This document shows, in pieces, positions 1 to 6,338 of a DNA stretch of 6,462 nucleotides. The position numbers were made by a program, and so were the translations under genes. Position 1 is the first letter of the stretch, and each line of letters starts with the position of its first letter. The notes under the pieces were generated by a model that saw nothing but the letters and a program-made list of their open reading frames with translations, made no database searches and was not told where the DNA came from. Source of the DNA: Thermoplasmata archaeon (lineage in GTDB: Archaea; Thermoplasmatota; Penumbrarchaeia; Penumbrarchaeales; Penumbrarchaeaceae); the NCBI GenBank assembly GCA_023145185.1, contig JAGLEG010000194.1:1-6462 (forward strand), written 5' to 3'.

Positions 1-7
1 GGAGAAG

Positions 8-49
8 CCTAACTTTGACACTTATCCATACTCATATGTCAAAGTTAGG
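8..49. repeat. Perfect 13-bp inverted repeat (hairpin), 16-nt loop
   Basis: CCTAACTTTGACA at 8-20 is the exact reverse complement of TGTCAAAGTTAGG at 37-49, and the loop is 21-36. A G-T pair (7 and 50) could extend the stem. It lies about 50 nt past the stop codon of the minus-strand transporter gene, so it could fold in that gene's 3' untranslated RNA and act as an end-processing or stability element. There is no T-run beside it, so it is not a classical intrinsic terminator. A perfect 13-bp stem at this spacing is unlikely by chance in a window of this size. The function is unknown; a dispersed repeat or recombination site is an alternative. Confidence 0.8.
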
Positions 50-99
50 TGGCATCTGAGTTGATCAGGAGCTTAACGTAACGTACCAAATGGTTCTGC
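50..99. other. Short intergenic stretch downstream of the transporter gene
   Basis: No coding region is supported here. The only visible structure is a tiny tandem repetition, TAACG twice, near 73-83. There is no obvious poly-T terminator on the minus strand past the transporter stop codon, so transcription may continue through the hairpin at 8-49. Confidence 0.5.
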
Positions 100-2055
100 T
101 CACTGTTTTTCCTCTGTGAGGAAGGTCACCACTATTGTGGCCTCCCACCCCTCGCCTGGGTCGTTCCACACGAGGACTCCAAGAGGCCCCCTGGTTGAGA
201 TCGGTCCGGTCTGGACGCAGTCGATCTCAAGGGTCCATTCTCCCCACCATTCCTCTGCCATGGTCTCGTTGATCTCCCTGTTGTACGTTATGGTTCCGGA
301 GTCCGTTGAATCGCTTGGGTCCAGGGCGCCCGCGGTGGCATTGGGTGGGACAAGCCTCATCATGAACGTGTCCGGATCGTTCTTCTGGAAGATACGCAGG
401 GTCTCGGTGTCGGTCCAGCTGAGGGTGACACTGACGGACACGGGCTGTCCGATTGAGTCGAACTTAATGTCAGAGGTCTCGCCGTCGTTCGTGTAGCCGG
501 AGAGGGAATAGGTGATGGTATCCTCGATCATGACGATAACTGGAGGCTCATCATCGTCATCCTCCGGAGGATAGAATTTATCCGTCCCCATCGCATACGA
601 GGAGAAAACGAAAACGGGGATCAATAGAAGCGCCACTACCAGGGTGGCCTTGTAGTCGAATATCTTGAAAAGAATGGGCTCCCTTTTCAACATCCTTCCG
701 TCGATCTCGTGCTCCTGGGCCCCCGTCTCCTCCATCTCGATCTTCTTTGCCCTGTTGATGATATCCTTTCCCCACGACCAGTTATAGATCATGAACATCG
801 CCAGGATCAGCAGGCCGAATCCCATCAACAATCCGTAGAAGAAATGGGGCCTGGCCATATCGATCCCGATCTTCCCCGCAAGAAGTCCGAATATCAATGC
901 CCCCCCGAATATCCCGGTAAATGATGCCAGGAAATTGCATCCGATATAGGCGGATACCTTCTCCTTGGGAGCCAGTTTTGATACGAAAGCCAGGTATCCC
1001 GGAGCCACCATGAACTCCCCGATGGAGTAGATGAACATTCCGAGAATAACTACCGGAAGGGTCTCCAGGAAAAAAGTGATCAGCGCCAGCCCGATCAGAT
1101 AGATGAAGACGCCCCCCATCAGCAGCTTGATGGATTCTATCTTCTCCACATATTTTGACAGCGGTCCCCCCAGCACTATGATCGTCCCTGGGTTTATGAC
1201 GCCAAGGAGGATGACAGGGATCCATATCGGGATGAAGTGGTATCCGTACATGATCAGTATGAACGGAGCAAGAGTGGTGGAATAGAGTGCCCAGAACCCC
1301 GCGATAAGCAGCATCATCATCACGAATTTCTTGTCCTTGAATGCGGTAACGATGTTATAGCCCACATCCCTGAGCGTTCTAACGGCGCCCGATCTTGGCA
1401 CCTCGGTGAAGGCGAATCTCGCTATGAAGATGTTGATGATGAAATATATTGCACTGACCCTGAAGATCCATGCAAAGGCGGAGTTGGGAAGGATCTTGAA
1501 CAGCATCAACAGGCCCCAGGTAAGGGCGAAGATGGTAGCGGCAAAATTCACGATCCAATAATAAACGGCGTATGCCACGTTTCGGTCCTTCTGTTCTGTG
1601 GATTTGGCAATGGTAGATGAGATCAGCGGCTTGTAACATCCGATGCCGAAGCCGATCATCATCATTGCCAATATCGCCGTAACGTAGTTGAAGGCAATAG
1701 AGAGGAACAGATATGCAATGGTCAGCGATATAAAGCCGAATATCATCTGACGTTTATAGCCCACTTTTTCGGCCAGGGCACTGGTTAATATCGGCATTGC
1801 ATATTGGAAAGGGTACATGAATATGGTCAATACCAGGCAGAACTCCATGCTCAGCCCGACGTTGTAGTAGAAGTGGACCACCAGTATAGGCATCATCGAA
1901 TAATATGCGCCTCTTTCCAGCAGTTCAAAGGAGAGAACGATCCAGTATACCTTTGGAAATTTATTGTACAGCTGCGATGCTTTTGAGAAAGGAGAGAATC
2001 TACTAGAAGCGCTCCTTTGGGGCTCTGGCGTTACTGCTGCTTCTGAAGACGTCAT
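100..2055 (-). CDS. POT/PTR2-family proton-coupled peptide transporter with C-terminal extracellular domain
   Basis: This 651-residue membrane protein belongs to the major facilitator superfamily. The POT hallmark ExxER followed by YY is present in the first helix (E44, E47, R48, Y51, Y52). A stretch at about 164-173 (VYYWIVNFAA) corresponds to the second POT signature region, and GYKRQ at 99-103 sits where the MFS loop 2-3 motif is expected. POT proteins import di- and tripeptides with protons. Hydrophobic helices fill about 35-425. Unlike ordinary POT proteins of about 450-550 residues, this one continues with another membrane segment (about 468-488), an acidic linker (PEDDDDEPP, 497-505) and a roughly 145-residue beta-rich domain with alternating V/T/S strands and a WWGEW patch (603-607). 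That tail probably lies outside the cell. The substrate is inferred from the family only. The start follows a TATA box by about 35 nt; no clear Shine-Dalgarno sequence is seen. It is the last gene of the minus-strand group. Confidence 0.82.
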   Translation of the reverse strand: MTSSEAAVTPEPQRSASSRFSPFSKASQLYNKFPKVYWIVLSFELLERGAYYSMMPILVVHFYYNVGLSMEFCLVLTIFMYPFQYAMPILTSALAEKVGYKRQMIFGFISLTIAYLFLSIAFNYVTAILAMMMIGFGIGCYKPLISSTIAKSTEQKDRNVAYAVYYWIVNFAATIFALTWGLLMLFKILPNSAFAWIFRVSAIYFIINIFIARFAFTEVPRSGAVRTLRDVGYNIVTAFKDKKFVMMMLLIAGFWALYSTTLAPFILIMYGYHFIPIWIPVILLGVINPGTIIVLGGPLSKYVEKIESIKLLMGGVFIYLIGLALITFFLETLPVVILGMFIYSIGEFMVAPGYLAFVSKLAPKEKVSAYIGCNFLASFTGIFGGALIFGLLAGKIGIDMARPHFFYGLLMGFGLLILAMFMIYNWSWGKDIINRAKKIEMEETGAQEHEIDGRMLKREPILFKIFDYKATLVVALLLIPVFVFSSYAMGTDKFYPPEDDDDEPPVIVMIEDTITYSLSGYTNDGETSDIKFDSIGQPVSVSVTLSWTDTETLRIFQKNDPDTFMMRLVPPNATAGALDPSDSTDSGTITYNREINETMAEEWWGEWTLEIDCVQTGPISTRGPLGVLVWNDPGEGWEATIVVTFLTEEKQ

Positions 2056-2068
2056 GGGAACTCAGAGA

Positions 2069-2085
2069 GGGCATCTTCAATGCCC
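2069..2085. promoter_or_regulatory. Palindrome abutting the transporter TATA box, possible operator
   Basis: GGGCATCTTCAATGCCC is a perfect 6-bp inverted repeat (2069-2074 and 2080-2085) around a 5-base centre. It directly touches the TATA-like box at 2086-2094 and covers the expected transcription start of the transporter gene. A dimeric repressor bound here would block initiation. It could instead be a small hairpin near the 5' end of the mRNA. The binding protein is unknown. Confidence 0.45.
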
Positions 2086-2094
2086 TATTTAAAA
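2086..2094 (-). promoter_or_regulatory. TATA-like box of the transporter gene
   Basis: On the minus strand this reads TTTTAAATA within GTTTTAAATAG. Its centre is about 35 nt before the ATG at 2055, which predicts a transcript starting about 10 nt before the start codon. It lies in the 56-base gap after the SDH gene, so the transporter can be transcribed separately from the lysine genes. Confidence 0.55.
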
Positions 2095-2111
2095 CGGTAC
2101 TATCATTGGAA

Positions 2112-3407
2112 TTAACCGATCTCGAAACCAATTTTTTCCTTTCCCAGCTTTTCCAGAGCGGGCTCGTAGATCTCCGGGAGGATCGGTATCTGAACGCCCT
2201 TGAGGCTACCAAGGGCCCTGTTCAATATCAGCTCCGAGCCGATCGCTGCGGGCAGTCCAACTGTCCTGGACATGGATGAATCTCCACCCGGTATCCCGTA
2301 GTCGATAAGCGTTGAGGTGGTGGTCCTCTCACCCTCCGGCATCTCGGCGATGAAAGTGTGCTGAAGGATGATCATGTCCCTTTCACCCGGCGCGTATCCC
2401 AGCTTCCTCTCCAGAAGGTCCGAAAGGGCGTCCATCGTGCTTTCCCTGTTTTCGATCCTATCATCCGAGAGCAGTCCGAGCCATTGATAGTTGGACAGGG
2501 CGGTGTCGTTCTTCCTGGTGTCGATGGATCGGATGATACGCTCCTCCAATGTCCCATCTCCGGGGATCAATGCATCCATCATTTCCCGATAGGTCTTCCC
2601 CTCTATTGGGTCCTCGTTGAGTATCCCGAGGTCGTGGAGCCCCTTCCAGGTATCACACCAACCCACGTTCCTCAGCGTACCTCTGAGAATGGTATCCGTA
2701 TCGTCGATCCCGTAGATCTCCGCGTAAGGCACGCTGTCCCTGTTGGGGTACCCCTCGAAGGTCCCCATCCCCGGGATATCGATATTCTCGTAATGCCCGA
2801 ACAGTTCGGAGCCCGGGACCTCCATGATCGTTCCGTCCCTCTTGAACCTGGCCGAGTTCTTGCTTGCCAATACCACGCCCTTTGGGCTCCAGGAGAACTT
2901 GTACCCCCAGGGATCGGTGTTGGCCTCGGGGGCGGGTAGGCCGCCGCAGTAGGAGATGAAACCCTTTATTCGACCTCCCTCCTTATGGACCTCATCTATC
3001 ACCCTCTGGGCCTCCATGTGGTCGATCCCCGGGTCCAATCCCATCTCGTTGAGGAGCAGGATACCTGCGTCCTTTGCCTCGGCGTCAAGCGCCCTCATCC
3101 CATCGCTTACGTAGGAGGTGGTGACCATGTTTATTCCTGCCTTGATCGCTGCCTTGGCGATATCGACGTGGTAGGTGTAAGGGAGCAGTGAGACCGCCAG
3201 GTCGTGCTCCATTACGAGGTCAAGCAGGTTCTCATCCCTCTGGATGTCAAATGCAACGGAGGCCCCGTTTCTGTGGCCGTCAACGATTACCTCTGCTTTT
3301 CTGATCGTTCTGGTCGCCACGGTGACCTCGAAGTTCGCCTTATCCAGCAGATATCGAACCAGCGGCTTTGCCACCAGCCCGGCTCCAAAAACCAATACCT
3401 TTTTCAT
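2112..3407 (-). CDS. Saccharopine dehydrogenase (NADP+/NAD+, L-glutamate-forming)
   Basis: This 431-residue enzyme oxidises saccharopine to L-glutamate and 2-aminoadipate 6-semialdehyde, or runs in reverse. It matches the SDH half of the plant and animal LKR/SDH protein and fungal Lys9. An N-terminal Rossmann motif is seen at 4-15 (VLVFGAGLVAKP), followed by VATR at 30-33, a position that often helps choose between NAD and NADP. Family blocks follow: LDPGIDHM (124-131), SYCGGLPAPE (152-161), GYKFSWSP (168-175), SRTVGLPAA (380-388) and a C-terminal IPILPEIYEPAL (407-418). The length is full for the family. The ATG comes one base after the LKR stop, with GGAG at 3417-3420 nine bases upstream, so the two genes are very likely cotranscribed and translationally coupled. 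Enzyme identity is well supported; cofactor preference and physiological direction are inferred. Confidence 0.92.
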   Translation of the reverse strand: MKKVLVFGAGLVAKPLVRYLLDKANFEVTVATRTIRKAEVIVDGHRNGASVAFDIQRDENLLDLVMEHDLAVSLLPYTYHVDIAKAAIKAGINMVTTSYVSDGMRALDAEAKDAGILLLNEMGLDPGIDHMEAQRVIDEVHKEGGRIKGFISYCGGLPAPEANTDPWGYKFSWSPKGVVLASKNSARFKRDGTIMEVPGSELFGHYENIDIPGMGTFEGYPNRDSVPYAEIYGIDDTDTILRGTLRNVGWCDTWKGLHDLGILNEDPIEGKTYREMMDALIPGDGTLEERIIRSIDTRKNDTALSNYQWLGLLSDDRIENRESTMDALSDLLERKLGYAPGERDMIILQHTFIAEMPEGERTTTSTLIDYGIPGGDSSMSRTVGLPAAIGSELILNRALGSLKGVQIPILPEIYEPALEKLGKEKIGFEIG

Positions 3408-3408
3408 C

Positions 3409-4722
3409 CTATCGATCTCCCATGTGCTCCTTGATGTATCTGAACGAGCCGGTGAGCTCCCCTTTGAAAAGTATCATCCCGCTCATCAGGGGGCCGGGAA
3501 CCTTCAGGTCCTCGAATGAGCTGTCCATATCCGCATTGGCCAGGAAAGGGATAAATTCCCTGAGGCTCTCCCCGAAGTGCTGGGAGGATTCCAGCGATAT
3601 CTCGCAGGGGAGGTTGTCCACGGCCAGGATCACCGGCCCCGTCCCTTTCCATCCGAAGGAGATGCTGTCCTCCCAGGGATCGTAGACGTATACGGGCGAC
3701 GCCGGGGTCGTGGTGCTCAGAGTGGCCTCTATGGCCCCTTCCGGATCGCAGCTAATGTCCCCTATCACCCTGAGAAGCGGGGGCTTCGTATCCGAATAGA
3801 GCGTCTTCATCTGCTCCTTTGTGATCAATCTGGGGTAGCGGGAGTCCCAGTATATGCAGTTCATCAGAACGGTGAGGTACGGGACGTGCCTGATGAACGT
3901 CGGCCTGTATCCCTCGGGGTGCTTGTAATAATCCTGGAGGTCAAATTGCTTTGATGGGTCCTCCCCCTCGACCATGTGGTTCTCCTTGAAGACCACCTTG
4001 TAGATGTGGTGGCCCGTATCCGACCTCCTGCTGAGGTTTGGAAGCTCCTCCGGGCTCACCTCGACGGTGGGTAGGAGGTCCAGGATCTCCTGGGCTCCCT
4101 TCGCCACGTTGCCGTAGCCAGCGATCCCGAACACCAGCGGCCTGAGGGCGTAGGGAACGCCGTAGGTGGCGATGTTGCGTCCCACGGAAGCGATCTGCTC
4201 CCTGGCCTCGGGCAGTGAGTGATATTCATGTGCTGGCATGATGGACGAGAACGGGTTTCTGATCCCTTCCCATTCCAGCCTTCTGCCGAGCGTCCACAGG
4301 GCATCGATCATCCCCGCCACACCTGCGTGCCATCCGAAGAAGACCAGCCTCCTGCCCTGCTCGTCCGTGATCTTCTCGTAATCTATCAGTGTGGTCTCGT
4401 TCTCCATCAGTTTGGATAGCATCTCCATGTTCTGGGCCTGTCCCTTGATGGTGTGCGAGAAGAACATGTAGGTCTTGCCCTGGAGGATCTCGTGGATGGG
4501 AACCTCCTTGACCCCCAGTATGATGTCGCAGGGTGAGAGATCATCTGTTATCTCGGCCCCCATTTCCCTGTATTCATCGTTGGGGAATATCCGCAGGTCC
4601 GACGGCTGGACCAGAAACTTAATACCGTGGTCGTTCCCGAGCCTTCCAACGTGCTGTGGGGTCAGGGGAGTTCTTCTCTCCCATCGATTCTTGGATTCTC
4701 TCCGGATGCCAATTACAGCCAT
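3409..4722 (-). CDS. Lysine-ketoglutarate reductase (saccharopine dehydrogenase, L-lysine-forming)
   Basis: This 437-residue enzyme joins L-lysine and 2-oxoglutarate to saccharopine using NADPH. It resembles the LKR half of bifunctional AASS. The N-terminus IGIRRESKNRWERRTPLTP (4-22) is close to the plant and animal LKR opening. Likely catalytic residues are K72 (in GVKEV) and H90 (in FFSHTIKGQ); their 18-residue spacing resembles the Lys/His pair of yeast Lys1. FFGWHAGVAGMIDAL lies at 128-142, a Rossmann segment at 197-210 (VFGIAGYGNVAKGA), then GDISCDPEGAIE (321-332) and the C-terminal block DNLPCE (369-374) with HFGESL (382-387). The start is favoured because the conserved block begins at residue 4. 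No Shine-Dalgarno sequence precedes it, but TATA-like sequence lies about 30 nt upstream. SDH follows after one base. The protein is separate from SDH here, not fused. Confidence 0.93.
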   Translation of the reverse strand: MAVIGIRRESKNRWERRTPLTPQHVGRLGNDHGIKFLVQPSDLRIFPNDEYREMGAEITDDLSPCDIILGVKEVPIHEILQGKTYMFFSHTIKGQAQNMEMLSKLMENETTLIDYEKITDEQGRRLVFFGWHAGVAGMIDALWTLGRRLEWEGIRNPFSSIMPAHEYHSLPEAREQIASVGRNIATYGVPYALRPLVFGIAGYGNVAKGAQEILDLLPTVEVSPEELPNLSRRSDTGHHIYKVVFKENHMVEGEDPSKQFDLQDYYKHPEGYRPTFIRHVPYLTVLMNCIYWDSRYPRLITKEQMKTLYSDTKPPLLRVIGDISCDPEGAIEATLSTTTPASPVYVYDPWEDSISFGWKGTGPVILAVDNLPCEISLESSQHFGESLREFIPFLANADMDSSFEDLKVPGPLMSGMILFKGELTGSFRYIKEHMGDR

Positions 4723-4750
4723 GATATCGTCGCAACGAATGTCGGCATCC

Positions 4751-4760
4751 CATTAAAACA
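4751..4760 (-). promoter_or_regulatory. Possible TATA-like box of the LKR-SDH pair
   Basis: The minus strand reads TGTTTTAATG, centred about 33 nt before the LKR start at 4722, which predicts a very short 5' leader. This agrees with the absence of a Shine-Dalgarno sequence. A second AT-rich stretch at about 4768-4776 (TTAAAATT on the minus strand), at the end of the preceding gene, is an alternative with a leader of about 23 nt. Confidence 0.4.
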
Positions 4761-4771
4761 TAACCGGAATT

Positions 4772-5074
4772 TTAATCGAGGGGCTTGTTGAATTTGGGAT
4801 ATTTTTCGTACTTCTTCTTGAAATCCCTCATGGCCTCCTCCCACTCGGCGAAAGCCTCCTCCGAGGATTCAAAATATTCGACACAGAAGAACTCGACACC
4901 CTCGGCTTCACCTGGGCTTTCCGGAAGGTGTTTGGGGAGGTGTTTCTGTACATTGCCCCTGCCCAGGAAGAGGACCTTTTTTGACTGTCCAGCCAGTTTG
5001 TATACTCCCCACCTTTTCTCTGCTTTCTTTACGAACTTCTCCGTGTATGGGTACCAGGTGAACTCCATTAACAT
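4772..5074 (-). CDS. Small GIY-YIG-like protein, possibly catalytically degenerate
   Basis: This protein of 100 residues, counted from the preferred start, has the pattern of a single GIY-YIG nuclease domain. It carries GVY (23-25), FLG (36-38) in place of YIG, LPKHL (46-50), an acidic helix rich in E (72-80) and a C-terminal KYPKFNKPL that resembles the usual YxPxxN ending. The residue aligned to the usual catalytic arginine appears to be H45, so nuclease activity is doubtful. The open frame extends upstream to 5128, overlapping the asparaginase stop. The ATG at 5074 is preferred because GGAGG (5082-5086) sits seven bases before it, and the extra N-terminal 18 residues look non-domain. It has no obvious link to lysine or asparagine metabolism. 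Identification is by motif only; an unrelated small conserved protein is possible. Confidence 0.65.
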   Translation of the reverse strand: MLMEFTWYPYTEKFVKKAEKRWGVYKLAGQSKKVLFLGRGNVQKHLPKHLPESPGEAEGVEFFCVEYFESSEEAFAEWEEAMRDFKKKYEKYPKFNKPLD

Positions 5075-5081
5075 CTCTCTG

Positions 5082-5086
5082 CCTCC
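5082..5086 (-). promoter_or_regulatory. Shine-Dalgarno sequence that sets the start of the small gene
   Basis: GGAGG on the minus strand is seven bases before the ATG at 5074. The upstream candidate ATG at 5128 has nothing comparable, so this site decides in favour of the 100-residue protein. A second ATG two codons later (5068) is also within reach. Confidence 0.7.
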
Positions 5087-5107
5087 GCATGTATATTGTG
5101 CTTTGGA

Positions 5108-5117
5108 CTTATAATAA
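5108..5117 (-). promoter_or_regulatory. Possible TATA-like box for the small GIY-YIG-like gene
   Basis: The minus strand reads TTATTATAAG just after the asparaginase stop codon. A start of transcription about 25 nt downstream would fall near the GGAGG at 5082-5086, giving a short leader for the ATG at 5074. If real, the transcript would exclude the upstream ATG at 5128. Read-through from the asparaginase gene is the alternative. Confidence 0.35.
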
Positions 5118-5124
5118 CATTCGG

Positions 5125-6171
5125 TCATTTGGGGATGAAAGTTGGGTTTTTCTTCATTTTTCCCATGGGGACGAAAGAGCCCACAACATCATCTCTGGTG
5201 TTTTTTATGGGCGTCCTCCGGTAGAGCTCCTCGATCTTTCCCGAGACCTGATATCCCATCTCTTTCAGGATGTGGATCAGCAGAGGGGGAACGGCGGTGT
5301 AGAGCCCGTCCTCTACCTTCAGGGCGATCCCGATCCAGCCTCTATCCGTCCTGAGGGATGCCGCCTGGACCCCTGATGCGCCCCCTTTGGTGATCAGAAT
5401 CCCGGGGAGGGCGTTCATTGCGAGGTTGTCGAACCTCTCCGTTCCCGATACCAGATATGGGTTTTTCAGCATGGACTCCCGGATCCTCGATATGTGGTCC
5501 GCGTACGGTTTCTCATTGCTGTTGCCCAGTATCGCGAACAGATGGGCCATTGTCCTGATGGACATGGCGTAGTTGGGGATGGCGCAGCCATCGGACCCGA
5601 GTGCGATATCCCCGTCCCCGGTCAGGTTTTTGAACACTTTCAGTATCTCTTTCTGGATGGGGTGGGTAGGTTCCAGGTATGTATCCATCGGCCATCCCTT
5701 CATCTTGCACAGTCCGAGGACCGATGCGTGCTTTGCCGAGCAGTTGTTGTGTATCGGTTCGAACTCTCCTTTCAGGGCCTTTGCCGAGGGTCTATGGAAG
5801 GGAGGGTGGGGGCCGCATCTCAGCATATCCTCGGTAATTCCAGATCTTCTGATGATCGAGCGGACGTGCTCCAGGTGTTCCGGCTCGCCGGAGTGTGACC
5901 CGGCTATCATGGCGATCTCCTCGTCGGTGTAACCGTAGAGCTCAGCCGCTCCCCCGGCCATTATCGGGATCATCTGGAAGGGTTTGATACATGATCTGGA
6001 GTACGTGTAGAACTCCGGGTCCCCGCTCGAGTAGAGGAGGTCCCCGGCGGGGTTCACCACGGCTACGTGGGCCCTGTGAATGGATTCCACGGTCCCGTTC
6101 CTCTCCTCGATAACGACGTGGTGGCCATCGCCTTCTGTCTCGAGATATTCGCGATATCCCTCTACATCCAT
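5125..6171 (-). CDS. L-asparaginase, class 3 (Rhizobium etli type, Asparaginase_II family)
   Basis: This 348-residue enzyme would hydrolyse L-asparagine to aspartate and ammonia in the cytoplasm; no signal peptide is visible. It matches the thermolabile R. etli-type family, not the bacterial EcAI/EcAII or plant types. Catalytic and metal residues known from that class seem to be kept: S60 and K63 in SRSCIK (the Ser-Lys pair), S92/S94 in GSHSGEPEH, C144 and K147 in NNCSAKH, C196 in DGCAIPN (with C144 and K147, the zinc site) and K262 in ITKGGASG (second Ser-Lys pair). The length is normal. The first 20 residues precede the usual family start, but the ATG is about 25 nt after a TATA box, so a leaderless mRNA starting here is likely. 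Its stop codon overlaps the upstream, disfavoured start of the small gene. Substrate specificity is inferred from the family. Confidence 0.88.
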   Translation of the reverse strand: MDVEGYREYLETEGDGHHVVIEERNGTVESIHRAHVAVVNPAGDLLYSSGDPEFYTYSRSCIKPFQMIPIMAGGAAELYGYTDEEIAMIAGSHSGEPEHLEHVRSIIRRSGITEDMLRCGPHPPFHRPSAKALKGEFEPIHNNCSAKHASVLGLCKMKGWPMDTYLEPTHPIQKEILKVFKNLTGDGDIALGSDGCAIPNYAMSIRTMAHLFAILGNSNEKPYADHISRIRESMLKNPYLVSGTERFDNLAMNALPGILITKGGASGVQAASLRTDRGWIGIALKVEDGLYTAVPPLLIHILKEMGYQVSGKIEELYRRTPIKNTRDDVVGSFVPMGKMKKNPTFIPK

Positions 6172-6192
6172 GAGGTGAGGATGGAATGGGAG

Positions 6193-6200
6193 ATATAAAT
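6193..6200 (-). promoter_or_regulatory. TATA box of the asparaginase gene
   Basis: The minus strand reads ATTTATAT, centred about 25 nt before the ATG at 6171. This is the usual archaeal distance from TATA box to transcription start, so the mRNA probably begins at or next to the start codon. The flanks (GGGA at 6188-6191, TCCC at 6200-6203) are a short imperfect palindrome around the box. Confidence 0.6.
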
Positions 6201-6215
6201 CCCTGATGGGAACAA

Positions 6216-6223
6216 ATTTTAAG
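6216..6223 (+). promoter_or_regulatory. Possible TATA-like box of tRNA-Leu
   Basis: The plus strand reads ATTTTAAG about 37 nt before the mature tRNA 5' end, which allows a leader of about a dozen bases. The region 6172-6256 would thus hold two divergent promoters, one for the tRNA and one for the asparaginase. ATAATCTG at 6231-6238 is a weaker alternative. Confidence 0.35.
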
Positions 6224-6256
6224 AAGGGGAATAATCTGTACCCATTCTAAACCCAT

Positions 6257-6338
6257 GCGAGGGTAGTCAAGTGGTCAAAGACGTCAGACTCAAAATCTGA
6301 TCCTTAGTGGTTCGCCGGTTCAAATCCGGTCCCTCGCA
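6257..6338 (+). tRNA. tRNA-Leu (anticodon CAA)
   Basis: A complete type II tRNA can be folded by eye. The acceptor stem GCGAGGG (6257-6263) pairs perfectly with CCCTCGC (6331-6337), with discriminator A at 6338. The D stem is GTC/GAC (6266-6268 and 6280-6282). The anticodon stem TCAGA/TCTGA encloses loop CTCAAAA, giving anticodon CAA at 6291-6293, which reads UUG. A 13-base variable arm (6301-6313) and a T arm with loop TTCAAAT (6319-6325) follow. The long variable arm and A discriminator suit archaeal leucine tRNA. No intron is needed, and CCA is not encoded. Its 3' end is copied in inverted form just downstream (6384-6404), which could compete with the T arm in an unprocessed transcript. 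Confidence 0.96.

Noticed and set aside
8..49. Left hairpin as a bacterial-type intrinsic terminator
   Set aside because: No U-tract follows the stem on either strand, the stem is AT-rich in its inner half, and archaeal termination usually relies on T-runs.
85..96. ACCAAATGGTTC recurring with one mismatch at 6415-6426, as possible flanking direct repeats
   Set aside because: Many 12-base matches with one mismatch are expected by chance in a window this long, and the right-hand copy is part of the hairpin.
782..1225. Minus-strand 147-codon open frame inside the transporter gene
   Set aside because: It is out of frame with a transporter core whose hydrophobic helices run without interruption; its translation is polar and domain-less, so no frameshift is indicated.
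2358..2939. Plus-strand open frame of 193 codons opposite the SDH gene
   Set aside because: It lies entirely antisense to a gene with strong family motifs, and its translation is Pro/Gly/Val-rich with no recognisable domain; it is a shadow of codon bias.
5494..5932. Two overlapping plus-strand open frames opposite the asparaginase gene
   Set aside because: They overlap each other and the well-supported asparaginase, with no family features.
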